A stretch of 39,134 bases of DNA, taken from Verrucomicrobiaceae bacterium (GTDB taxonomy: Bacteria > Verrucomicrobiota > Verrucomicrobiia > Chthoniobacterales > Chthoniobacteraceae). The DNA lies in NCBI GenBank assembly GCA_005791535.1, contig SXWH01000045.1:1-39134 (forward strand), read 5' to 3'. The notes beneath the pieces are model-generated. The model saw nothing but the letters and a program-made list of their open reading frames with translations. It ran no database searches and was not told the DNA's origin. Made by a program: the position numbers and the translations under genes. Positions 9,016-16,819 of this stretch are shown one piece after another (position 1 is the stretch's first letter; each line of letters opens with the position of its first letter).

Positions 9016-10578
9016 TTACTTCTGCTTCTCCTCGGGTTTTGCGCCTTCGGCGATGGCGTAGAGGTGCGTCTGCGTATTCACGTAGAGAGTGCCGTTTGCC
9101 ACCACCGGCGTCGCGAGGATGCTGGCACCGAGGTTCACTTCGTTGAGGATTTCCTTTTCCTTCTTCGCTGCGAAAACGAGCAGGTCGCCGTCCTCGTCGC
9201 CGATGAACACTTTTCCGTCCACGATCATCGCGCTTCCCCAGATGTGGGCCTGCATGTCGTGCTGCCACTGCAGCTTCCCTGTGTTTGAATCGATGCAATA
9301 CACGAAGCCGCTGTAGTCGCCGATGAAGAGCAGGTCCGTCGCGGGATCGATGGCGACGGTGCTGATGCTGCGCTTGATATCTTTGAAGTCCCACACGAGC
9401 GCGCCCTTGGTCTTCGTCATGTCGCCCTTCGCGCCTTTCGGGTTCAGGCAAAGCAGCCGGCCAACGCCCTCACCGTGCTCGGGGTCCTGGCCGATGGCGA
9501 CAAACACGCGGTCTTTGTAAAATACGGGCGTCGCGATGATTTCCGACGGTCCTTCGGGGGCCGGGTATTTGATCGGCTTGCCGTCCTTCGTTTTGTATTC
9601 CGGCGGCACGCAGTCGAACGACCAGATTGTCTTGAAGACGCCTGTGTCGCCTTCCTTCACGGGCTCGGAATCAAACGCGTGCAGCACGCCGTCGCCGCCG
9701 CCGAAGAACACCTGCCACTTCCCGTCCACCTTGCCCGCGCTGGGCGATGTCCACAGGCCGTGGAAAATCCGCGGCCCGATCTTCGCGTCGTCCTCGCCGA
9801 TCAATTCGCCGGTCGTCTTGTCCAAAACGATGAAGCTCGGGGCTTGCGGCGCGGGAATCGTCACGTGAGACCAGTCCTGACCGTTGCTCGTGCAGACGAA
9901 CACTTTGTTGTCGAGAACCAGCGGCGAGCTGTTCGAGGCGTTGTGCGGGAAGACGCCCAGCTCGTCCATCATGTCGTAGCGCCAGAGGATGTCGCCGTCC
10001 TTCGGCGTCACTTCCACGGCGGGCTTCGCAGGTCCCGGCATGTATTTGCCTTCGTCTTTGAACTTGCCGTCGTTGCCGTTTGACTGGCCTGCGGAATCAA
10101 GCGCGACCACTTCGCAGCGGCTGGAAACCGAGTAGAGCGTGTTCCCATCGATGAACGGAGCGCTGAGGTAGCCGAGGTATTCCCAATCATTCACCTTGCC
10201 GCTCGCGAGCTTCGGCACGGTGAACTGCCATTTCAAATCCCCCGTCTTCTCGTCCAGTGCGAGCAGCACGGACTTGTCGTCCTTGAACCGCGGGTCGCGC
10301 ACGCCGGCGTTGTTGGTGCCGATGTACACCGTCCCGTAGCCAACCACTGTGTTGCCGTAAGTCTGCGAGCCGAGCTTCGCAATCCACCGCACGTTCTGCG
10401 TCGTGGACATGTCGATCTCCTCGGAGTTCTTCTTGAACTTGCCGGGATTGAACTTCGCCGGGATGCCCTTCGCGGGCGAATACATGTTGCGCCCCGGGTC
10501 GGACCCGCCCCATGCGGGCCAGTCTTGGGCGGTGGCGGTGGCGGTGATGACGGCGGCGCAGGCGATGGCGAGTTTCAT
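9016..10578 (-). CDS. Exported PQQ-like beta-propeller repeat protein
   Basis: A 520-residue protein with a signal peptide (MKLAIACAAVITATATAQ, cleavage about residue 17) and then the WPAWGG opening common in outer-membrane/periplasmic PQQ-like propellers. Repeated blades of the form VLALDEKTGDLKW, LYSVSSRCEVVALDS, FIVLDKTTGELIG, FVYCIDSNTGKLQW and LLVFAAKK mark seven or eight WD-like blades of the PQQ_2 type. No quinoprotein dehydrogenase heme domain or catalytic calcium-site motif is obvious, so it is more likely a binding or scaffold protein (BamB-like fold) than an alcohol dehydrogenase. ATG at 10578 was chosen because it begins a signal peptide; the frame is open to 10695 but that extension is basic and uncharacterised. 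The A/T-rich stretch directly before the start shows no Shine-Dalgarno. Confidence 0.9.
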   Translation of the reverse strand: MKLAIACAAVITATATAQDWPAWGGSDPGRNMYSPAKGIPAKFNPGKFKKNSEEIDMSTTQNVRWIAKLGSQTYGNTVVGYGTVYIGTNNAGVRDPRFKDDKSVLLALDEKTGDLKWQFTVPKLASGKVNDWEYLGYLSAPFIDGNTLYSVSSRCEVVALDSAGQSNGNDGKFKDEGKYMPGPAKPAVEVTPKDGDILWRYDMMDELGVFPHNASNSSPLVLDNKVFVCTSNGQDWSHVTIPAPQAPSFIVLDKTTGELIGEDDAKIGPRIFHGLWTSPSAGKVDGKWQVFFGGGDGVLHAFDSEPVKEGDTGVFKTIWSFDCVPPEYKTKDGKPIKYPAPEGPSEIIATPVFYKDRVFVAIGQDPEHGEGVGRLLCLNPKGAKGDMTKTKGALVWDFKDIKRSISTVAIDPATDLLFIGDYSGFVYCIDSNTGKLQWQHDMQAHIWGSAMIVDGKVFIGDEDGDLLVFAAKKEKEILNEVNLGASILATPVVANGTLYVNTQTHLYAIAEGAKPEEKQK

Positions 10579-10788
10579 GGCGATTTTTGAAATGCGGGCG
10601 TATTTACGCACACGTAGTATCTTGTGGGAAGTGTTTCTTTTGGAGGAAAACGCGGAAAGCGCACCGGGGCTTCGATTCAGGCGGCCATTCGGCAAAGGGA
10701 TTTGAGGAGCGCTGCTCCCGATCCATCGCGTCGCCCTCTTTCCATTGCGGCACGGCTCCTCCGGCGGGGCGCGTCCTTCACATCCATA

Positions 10789-12936
10789 CTATTTTTCCGT
10801 CAGTGTTTCCGAGCCGTCCCAGTCCGCAAGGGGAGGGTCAACCTGGTACCGGCGGGCGAGAGCCGCATACCAATCGCAAAGGAAATCATCGCCGCCGATT
10901 CGTTGTTTCACGGACTCAAACAGCGACGCCGCACCCGCAAATTCGCGGGCTCGATGAAGCGCGAGCGCCTTGTGGTAGTCAGCGAGCCATGCGGGTTCGG
11001 GTGCCGACTTTTCGGAAAGCGGCGTGAAGATGTGAACCGGCTTCGTCTTTCCTTTCACCCGCAGAAAGCCCACTTCGCGAAAAGTGAAATGGTCTCTGGT
11101 AAGTTGCTCCACGGTTTCGCCGACGAGACAATCCGTGTGAAACTGCTTCGTAGCCGACTCCAGCCGCGCAGCGAAGTTCACGCCGTCGCCAAGCACGGTG
11201 AATTCCCTGCGCTCCGAATGTCCGACTTCTCCGGTCACGACGGTGCCGTGATTGATGCCGATGCCGATGCTGATCACGATCCGGTCAGAGCGATTGTCCC
11301 ACTGCGCATTCAAGCTGCGAAGCACTTCGCGCATTTTCAGCGCGGCTGAGACTGCGCGGCGGCAGTCTTCGTTTTCACCGGATGAATGTGTGTCGCCCCA
11401 TGCTGCAAGAATTGCATCACCTATGAACTTCTGTGCGTTGCCGTAGCTATCCTCGATAATCGGCACCATGGCTTCGAAGTATTCATTGAGCTGTCCCACG
11501 AGATGCTCCGGCGTCGCACTTTCGGACCAAGTCGTGAAGCTGCGGATGTCCGAAAACAAGACCGCTACAGAACGACGCCCGCCCGCGCGGGCTTGGTCAA
11601 ATTCCTCGGAGTTTTTGAGGACCACCTCGGCGATGCGCTTGGACACAAAGCGCCCGAATGTTTTCCGAACATGCGCCCGCTCCATTCGCTCCACGACGAA
11701 CAGATACACGATCCCCACGAGTCCCGACGCGAACCCTGCAAATAGCCATGTCACCGTGGGAAACAGCAAATCCCGGCAGAAAGCGAGGTGGGTGAATCCA
11801 AAGGCTGCGAGCAGCACAGCGAAGACGGCGGCAAGTTGTCCCACCGGGTTGCGAATCCGGAGCACAAGTGCCGCGCATATAAGTGCGACAGATGCCGTGA
11901 GCAGCCCGGCAGCCCACGAAGATGCATCAAGAATGCGCTGCCCCCGGAGCAGCGATGCTGCAAGTTGCGCGTGAATTTCCACACCCGGCATCACTCCAAG
12001 CGGGGTCGCATGGACATCGTGAAATATCTCCGCAATCGGACCATAGAACACGAGTTTGTCGCGGAAAAAATCCCGCCCCTTAAAATACGGGCTACTTTCC
12101 CTGAACTGCGCATCCATAAACAGCTCCTCCACCGGGATGTAGTGATATGTTGCTGGCCCGCCTTGAAATGGAATCACTTCGCCATAGCGGGGCGAGATTG
12201 TTTTTCCCTCAAATCTCTCGACGGCCCTGACAGCGAAGTGAACAAGATCATGATTTCCGTCATCAATATCCGGCGCAGCTTCTCGAAGCTCCGATGTGTG
12301 TGAGTCGTAACGCCGCTTGACGGGATCCTTGTAGACAACCAGTCCTTTTGAGTTTTCGCCCGCTGCCTCCACGAAGATTGGATTCGGGTGGAAAATACTA
12401 ACTTCGTAGGTCGGGTTTTCGTACTGAAGAACTGCGCGGTTCTGAATCTGAAGAAGCGAGGCGAGCACGACTCTTCCTTGATATTTTCTCAAAACCTCTG
12501 CGAGTTCCTCATCTCCTCTGCCGTCACCCGGCATCGCAATATCAACGGCGACAACATTGGCGCCTTCAGCAAAAAGCCGCTCAATTACGCGCGCATGAAT
12601 GCTTCGAGGCCACGGCCATATGTTCTCGCTCATTTGCTTGATGGTCTCGGAGCGATCCGCCCATCGTTTTAGACCTTTCGAGGATTGGTCGAGGCTGGAC
12701 GTGGTGATACCCACGATGGAAATGTCTGAATGCGGAACGATTCCATCGCGCAGGCGAAAATGTGCGTCGTGCGCCATCCCAGCGATTTCTCGAGTGAAGC
12801 TGAGTTCCAAAAAGGACCGGGTCCCCGTGAAGATGACCAGAAGGAGGGCCACACCAAGAATCATCGGGACACGCCATCCGCGAAGACGCCGCAACAGTTT
12901 GCCAGTATTGTCCCGAGGCTTGTTCACAGCGCGCAA
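10789..12936 (-). CDS. CHASE2-domain class III adenylate cyclase
   Basis: A 715-residue membrane signalling enzyme. An N-terminal membrane helix (about 24-38) leads to an extracytoplasmic CHASE2 sensor (about 45-335). Three hydrophobic segments follow (about 340-360, 367-385 and 392-415). A cytoplasmic class III cyclase occupies about 453-640. Metal-binding aspartates are Asp463 (FSDIRSF) and Asp507 (KFIGDA); Lys503 and Asp584 are the adenine-specifying pair, and Asn587 and Arg591 the transition-state residues (GDGVNFAAR). ATP to cAMP is therefore the likely reaction. A helical tail after about 655 resembles a TPR unit. The start appears to be TTG at 12936, immediately after the TAG of the FAH-family gene, with GGAGGA at 12955-12950, 13 bases upstream; ATG at 12864 is the alternative. 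It is probably translated from the same message as the FAH-family gene. Confidence 0.92.
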   Translation of the reverse strand: MRAVNKPRDNTGKLLRRLRGWRVPMILGVALLLVIFTGTRSFLELSFTREIAGMAHDAHFRLRDGIVPHSDISIVGITTSSLDQSSKGLKRWADRSETIKQMSENIWPWPRSIHARVIERLFAEGANVVAVDIAMPGDGRGDEELAEVLRKYQGRVVLASLLQIQNRAVLQYENPTYEVSIFHPNPIFVEAAGENSKGLVVYKDPVKRRYDSHTSELREAAPDIDDGNHDLVHFAVRAVERFEGKTISPRYGEVIPFQGGPATYHYIPVEELFMDAQFRESSPYFKGRDFFRDKLVFYGPIAEIFHDVHATPLGVMPGVEIHAQLAASLLRGQRILDASSWAAGLLTASVALICAALVLRIRNPVGQLAAVFAVLLAAFGFTHLAFCRDLLFPTVTWLFAGFASGLVGIVYLFVVERMERAHVRKTFGRFVSKRIAEVVLKNSEEFDQARAGGRRSVAVLFSDIRSFTTWSESATPEHLVGQLNEYFEAMVPIIEDSYGNAQKFIGDAILAAWGDTHSSGENEDCRRAVSAALKMREVLRSLNAQWDNRSDRIVISIGIGINHGTVVTGEVGHSERREFTVLGDGVNFAARLESATKQFHTDCLVGETVEQLTRDHFTFREVGFLRVKGKTKPVHIFTPLSEKSAPEPAWLADYHKALALHRAREFAGAASLFESVKQRIGGDDFLCDWYAALARRYQVDPPLADWDGSETLTEK

Positions 12937-13740
12937 CTAGACCGCGCTTTCCTCCGCGACTGGATTCCGCAGCACGCCGATGCGCTCGATTTCGACCTCG
13001 GCGATGTCGCCCGGCTGGAGCCAGCGCTGCGGGTTGCGCGCCATGCCGACGCCGTGCGGTGTGCCGGTGATGATGACCGCGCCAGCGGGCAGCGTGGTGC
13101 TCGCGCTGAGGAATTCGATGAGCGCGGGGACGTCGAAAATCATGTCGTCCGTGCTCCAGTCCTGGAGTGTCTCGCCATTCACGCGGGTGGCGATGCGGAG
13201 CACGTTGGGATTCGGGATTTCATCGGCCGTCACGATTGCGGGTCCGAGCGGGAGAAATGTGTCGAACGTCTTCCCACGGCACCACTGGCCGCCGCCGCCT
13301 TCCTTCTGCCAGTCGCGCGCCGAGACGTCGTTTGCGCACGTGTAGCCGAGGACGTAGTCGAGCGCGTTTGCGCGGGAGACGTTCTTCGCAGCGCGCCCGA
13401 TGATCACGGCGAGTTCGCATTCGTAGTCCACCTTGTCGCTTCGCAGCGCGCGGGGCAGGAGAATCGGCTGGCCGGGATGCTGCACGGCAGCGGGCGATTT
13501 CATGAAAAGGACCGGGTATTTCGGAATCTCCGCCTTCGTCTCCTCGGCATGGCGGCGGTAGTTCAGCCCGATGCAAAAGACGACCGCTGGATCGAGAGGC
13601 GCGAGAGGCGGGCCGGTTACGCGCCGGCCTGTGTCGGTGAGCTTTCCGAAAAGTGAACCTTCAAGTTCGGTGAATGTTCCGTCGGCATGTTCGGTGGCTA
13701 GCACGGGATTTCCCGCGGCGAGGAGTCGGACGATACGCAT
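12937..13740 (-). CDS. Fumarylacetoacetate hydrolase (FAH) family protein
   Basis: A 267-residue enzyme of the FAH superfamily, metal-dependent hydrolases, decarboxylases or isomerases of beta-diketo and 2-oxo acids in aromatic and sugar-acid catabolism. The metal ligands Glu107 and Glu109 (DYECELAVIIG) and Asp138 (CANDVSARDWQ) are present. So are the conserved GKTFDTFLPLGP block (156-167) and the TGTPHGVG loop near the C-terminus. The length fits the single-domain bacterial forms (ureidoglycolate lyase-like, 2-hydroxyhepta-2,4-diene-1,7-dioate isomerase-like). The ATG at 13740 (MRIVRL) matches the family N-terminus; the frame is open upstream to 13797. No aromatic-pathway neighbours are present, so the substrate is open. 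Its TAG directly abuts the TTG start of the cyclase gene, suggesting coupling. Confidence 0.9.
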   Translation of the reverse strand: MRIVRLLAAGNPVLATEHADGTFTELEGSLFGKLTDTGRRVTGPPLAPLDPAVVFCIGLNYRRHAEETKAEIPKYPVLFMKSPAAVQHPGQPILLPRALRSDKVDYECELAVIIGRAAKNVSRANALDYVLGYTCANDVSARDWQKEGGGGQWCRGKTFDTFLPLGPAIVTADEIPNPNVLRIATRVNGETLQDWSTDDMIFDVPALIEFLSASTTLPAGAVIITGTPHGVGMARNPQRWLQPGDIAEVEIERIGVLRNPVAEESAV

Positions 13741-13816
13741 AAGTTCCGGCAAACGAAGATGAGCAAGCGCACGCTTGCAAGCCAATCGACGGTTCATGAA
13801 GCCAAAAGATTCCCGC

Positions 13817-13845
13817 TTGACCGCGCTTTAAGGCGGGCATAAAGG
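13817..13845 (+). promoter_or_regulatory. Possible sigma70-type promoter for the small exported protein gene
   Basis: TTGACC at 13817-13822 matches the -35 consensus in five of six bases. A weak -10-like CATAAA/TAAAGG lies about 15-17 bases downstream. It is in the right place and orientation for the gene at 13925, which has the only gap large enough (184 bases) and is followed by a strong terminator. The -10 is poor, so this is tentative. Confidence 0.25.
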
Positions 13846-13924
13846 CGCGCCCAGCCAACTTCGTGTCCCCTCAGGGAACAGGAATGCTGGCATTCAAAAA
13901 TAAACCCAAGACACAAACAAACAC

Positions 13925-14383
13925 ATGAAAAAACTCCTGTTCACACTCACGTTCGGCCTCGCAATCGTGGCCAGCCCCGCAGCTTTCGCCCAGGCGAAGA
14001 AGAAGGAACCGGCCGCCCCTGCAGCAGCACCAGCCGGCGCTCCAGCTGCTGATGCCAAGAAGCCAGAAGCCAAGGCTGCCAAGCCGCTTCCGATGAATGC
14101 ACGCGCCGACGAAATCGACGCCGCAGGCAAGACGTTCACGCAGGTGAACAAGGACGGTAAGAAGGTGAAGCATGTCATTTCGGACGCGACGGAGATCAAG
14201 AATGGCGAAGCCGCCGCGAAGTTCGAAGACATCAAGGTCGGCGACACCGTCGCTGGTCTCCGCAACAAGAAGAATGCGGACGGCACCGAATACGAGGTGG
14301 TGAAGATCACGAAGTTCGGCCCGAAGGCTCCGAAGGCTGACAAGCCGGCCGAGAAGCCCGCTGAAAAGCCTGCGAAGAAGTAA
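13925..14383 (+). CDS. Small exported Ala/Lys/Pro-rich protein, DUF5666-like core
   Basis: A 152-residue basic protein. A clear signal peptide (MKKLLFTLTF..., cleavage after AFA at about residue 22) is followed by a low-complexity Ala/Pro/Lys linker to about residue 57. A compact 60-residue core then reads like a small beta-barrel of the DUF5666 kind (ADEIDAAGKTFTQVNKDG ... FEDIKVGDTVAG), and the tail has short KPAEKPAEKPAKK repeats. The lysine-rich ends could bind nucleic acid, acidic polysaccharide or cell wall; no function is known to me. The gene is monocistronic, with a 184-base upstream gap and a strong terminator 25 bases after the stop. The leader just before ATG is A-rich (cacaaacaaacac) and lacks a Shine-Dalgarno. 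High lysine AAG use and its own terminator suggest strong expression, but that is inference. Confidence 0.85.
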   Translation: MKKLLFTLTFGLAIVASPAAFAQAKKKEPAAPAAAPAGAPAADAKKPEAKAAKPLPMNARADEIDAAGKTFTQVNKDGKKVKHVISDATEIKNGEAAAKFEDIKVGDTVAGLRNKKNADGTEYEVVKITKFGPKAPKADKPAEKPAEKPAKK

Positions 14384-14407
14384 ACATTTCTCGCATTGAG
14401 AATCGAG

Positions 14408-14445
14408 AGCCGGTGTCCGCAAGGGCACCGGCTTTCTTTTTGTCT
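14408..14445 (+). terminator. Strong intrinsic terminator with GCAA tetraloop
   Basis: An 11-bp GC-rich stem (AGCCGGTGTCC at 14408-14418 paired with GGGCACCGGCT at 14423-14433, one G-T pair) closes a GCAA GNRA tetraloop. It is followed directly by the T-rich tract ttctttttgtctt. It ends the transcript of the small exported protein gene and isolates it from the cytochrome operon at 14504. It is the clearest factor-independent terminator in the window. Confidence 0.92.
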
Positions 14446-14503
14446 TAGCCGTGTAAAGGGCATCGCACCTAAGTCAGCGATGTGCAGGGCGATTGTTCCG
14501 GTG

Positions 14504-16819
14504 ATGAAAATACTGGCAGTGATTCTGGCCGGTGGGGCCTTCGCATTCAGCGGACTTCACGCGGAGGATGCGATAAAAGAGGAAGGTGCAGCAGTTTATA
14601 AACGCCTGTGCGCAGACTGCCATGGTTCGAAAGGCGAGGGTGTGGCGAAGAAGTATGACGAGCCGCTTTTCGGCGAGCGATCACTCGCTTCGCTCGCGAA
14701 GTACATCGACAAGACCATGCCCGAGGACGAGCCGGAGAAATTGGACGCCGCGGGCTCGGAGGCCGTCGCGCGCTACATTTACGGCGCGTTTTATTCGCCC
14801 GAGGCCCGGGCAAGGAATCATCCGCCAAAGCACGAACTCGCGCGGCTGACGAACAGGCAGTTTCAGGAATCCGTCGCGGACCTCATCGGCAGTTTCCGCC
14901 CGGTCGCGCAACCCGGTCCGCCCACCGGACTGAAGGCCGAGTATTTTCAATCGAACGGGATGAACAAAAAGGAGAAGCGCATTTTCGAGCGCGAGGATAA
15001 GGCGCTCGATTTCGACTTCGCCGAAGGCAGTCCGGGCGAGGGAATCAAGCCAGACCAGTTTTCCATCGCGTGGAACGGTTCTCTGCTCGCGCAGGAGACC
15101 GGATTCTACGAGTTCAAGATCGTCACGCCGAACGGCGCGCGGCTTTACGTGAACGCCGACTTCCGCTCGGGCGACACCAATGCGCGAGACGACTCCGATG
15201 CAAAACGGGAGAACACCCTGATCGATGCGTGGGTCAGCAGCGGCGACACTGTGCGAGAGGAGAGCGCGAGAATTTTCCTGCTCGGCGGACGCGCCTATTC
15301 CATCCGGCTCGATTATTTCAAATACAAGGACAAGCGCGGCTCGGTGCGCCTTGAGTGGAAGCCGCCGCACGGCGCGTGGTCGGTGTTGCGCGCACCGCAT
15401 ATCACGCCGGTCGTGGTGCCGCGGGTCGCGGTGATTACGACGCCATTTCCCGCAGACGACAGCAGTCTCGGCTTCGAGCGAGGCACGTCGATTTCCAAAG
15501 AGTGGCATGCGGCGACGACGAAAGCGGCCATCGAAGCCGCGAACGAAGTGGTGTCCCGGCTCTCGCGACTCGGTGGTCCTGCGAAGGAAGCACCGGACAT
15601 TGCCGACCGGCTGAAGGATTGGGCCACGATGTTTGCGCACCGTGCATTTCGTCGTCCGCTCACTCCGGAGTTGCGCGAACTCTACGTGAACCGCGTCTTC
15701 TCGCCGGATGTGGCGCCTGAAATCGGGCTGAAACGCTCGGTGATTGCCGTGCTCAAATCGCCCCGCTTTCTGTACCCGGAGTTTACCGAGGGCGACGACT
15801 TCGCGACGGCAGCCCGACTCGCGCTGGGCATGTGGGATTCGCTGCCCGACGCAGCACTCCTCGCGGCCGCTGAAAAGGGAGAACTTCGCACGCCGGAGCA
15901 GGTCCGCGCCCAGGCCGCACGGATGATGAACGACCCCCGCACCAAGGCCAAACTCGCCACCTTCTTCAACCACTGGCTCGGAACGGGCGAGGCGGATTCT
16001 CTCGCGAAGGACCCGAAAGCGTTTCCGGAATTCGACGCCGGGATGATCGCGGATTTGCGTCGCTCGCTGGATCGCTTCGTTGAACACGTCGTGTGGAGCG
16101 AGAAGTCCGACTACCGCGAAATTCTTCTCGCAGACTACGTCTTTATGAACGAGCGGCTGGCGAAGTTCTACGGCGCCCCGGCACCTGAGGGCGGTGACTT
16201 CGCGCCGGTGAAATTTGAGGACGGAAAGCACGCGGGCATCTTCACGCATCCGTTCCTCCTGAGCCTGCACTCCTATTCAAAGTCCACGTCCCCAATTCAC
16301 CGCGGCGTCTTCCTGACACGCAGCATCATGGGCCGCATGCTCAAGCCGCCACCGCAGGCGATTGAATTCAAGGACGACCGCTTCGATCCATCACTCACGA
16401 TGCGCGAAAAGGTCACCGAAATTACCAACAAGACGTCGTGCATGAGCTGCCACGTCACCATCAATCCGCTGGGCTTCGCGCTGGAGAATTTCGACGCCGT
16501 GGGACGATTCCGCACGACGGACAACTCAAAGCCCGTGAATCCCGTGAGCGACTACATTACGTCCGACGGCGACACCGTAAAACTCAGCGGGCCGCGCGAT
16601 ATCGCCACGCATGCCGCGGGCAACGATGCGGCGCGCCGCGGATTTGTGCGACACCTCTTCCAATACACCATCAAGCAGGCGCCCGCGGCATTCGGGCCCG
16701 AGACGCTGCTGAACCTCGACACACAATTCGCCAACGGTTTTCACATCCGGAATCTTTATTTGGAATCGAACATCGTAGCCGCGCTTCCGAAGCAGGCTAA
16801 AGCCAGCGCAAAATTATGA
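14504..16819 (+). CDS. Exported cytochrome c-PA14-DUF1592/DUF1588/DUF1585 protein
   Basis: A 771-residue exported protein of the planctomycete/verrucomicrobial cytochrome family. Signal peptide is about 1-20. A cytochrome c domain has CADCH at 36-40 and candidate axial Met72. A DUF1587-like segment (ELARLTNRQF, about 111-130) is next. A PA14 domain follows, about residues 142-297 (GLKAEYFQSNG ... VRLEWKPP), a carbohydrate-binding module also seen in glycosidases. DUF1592 (about 375-510), DUF1588 with a second heme-type motif CMSCH at 646-650 and NPLGFALENFD, and a C-terminal DUF1585 complete it. Function is unproven; gene context elsewhere links the family to extracellular polymer breakdown. 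ATG at 14504 was chosen because it begins the signal peptide; the upstream open frame (14396) runs through the terminator hairpin. It overlaps the next gene by four bases (ATGA). Confidence 0.93.
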   Translation: MKILAVILAGGAFAFSGLHAEDAIKEEGAAVYKRLCADCHGSKGEGVAKKYDEPLFGERSLASLAKYIDKTMPEDEPEKLDAAGSEAVARYIYGAFYSPEARARNHPPKHELARLTNRQFQESVADLIGSFRPVAQPGPPTGLKAEYFQSNGMNKKEKRIFEREDKALDFDFAEGSPGEGIKPDQFSIAWNGSLLAQETGFYEFKIVTPNGARLYVNADFRSGDTNARDDSDAKRENTLIDAWVSSGDTVREESARIFLLGGRAYSIRLDYFKYKDKRGSVRLEWKPPHGAWSVLRAPHITPVVVPRVAVITTPFPADDSSLGFERGTSISKEWHAATTKAAIEAANEVVSRLSRLGGPAKEAPDIADRLKDWATMFAHRAFRRPLTPELRELYVNRVFSPDVAPEIGLKRSVIAVLKSPRFLYPEFTEGDDFATAARLALGMWDSLPDAALLAAAEKGELRTPEQVRAQAARMMNDPRTKAKLATFFNHWLGTGEADSLAKDPKAFPEFDAGMIADLRRSLDRFVEHVVWSEKSDYREILLADYVFMNERLAKFYGAPAPEGGDFAPVKFEDGKHAGIFTHPFLLSLHSYSKSTSPIHRGVFLTRSIMGRMLKPPPQAIEFKDDRFDPSLTMREKVTEITNKTSCMSCHVTINPLGFALENFDAVGRFRTTDNSKPVNPVSDYITSDGDTVKLSGPRDIATHAAGNDAARRGFVRHLFQYTIKQAPAAFGPETLLNLDTQFANGFHIRNLYLESNIVAALPKQAKASAKL

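Noticed and set aside
10706-10718. Inverted repeat GGAGC-GCT-GCTCC in the 210-base gap between the cyclase and propeller genes
   Set aside because: A five-base stem with a three-base loop and no T tract; not a supportable terminator or operator.
14681-16270. Long open frame antisense to the cytochrome-PA14 gene
   Set aside because: Arg/His-rich composition with no motif; the plus strand has heme sites, PA14 and DUF domains.
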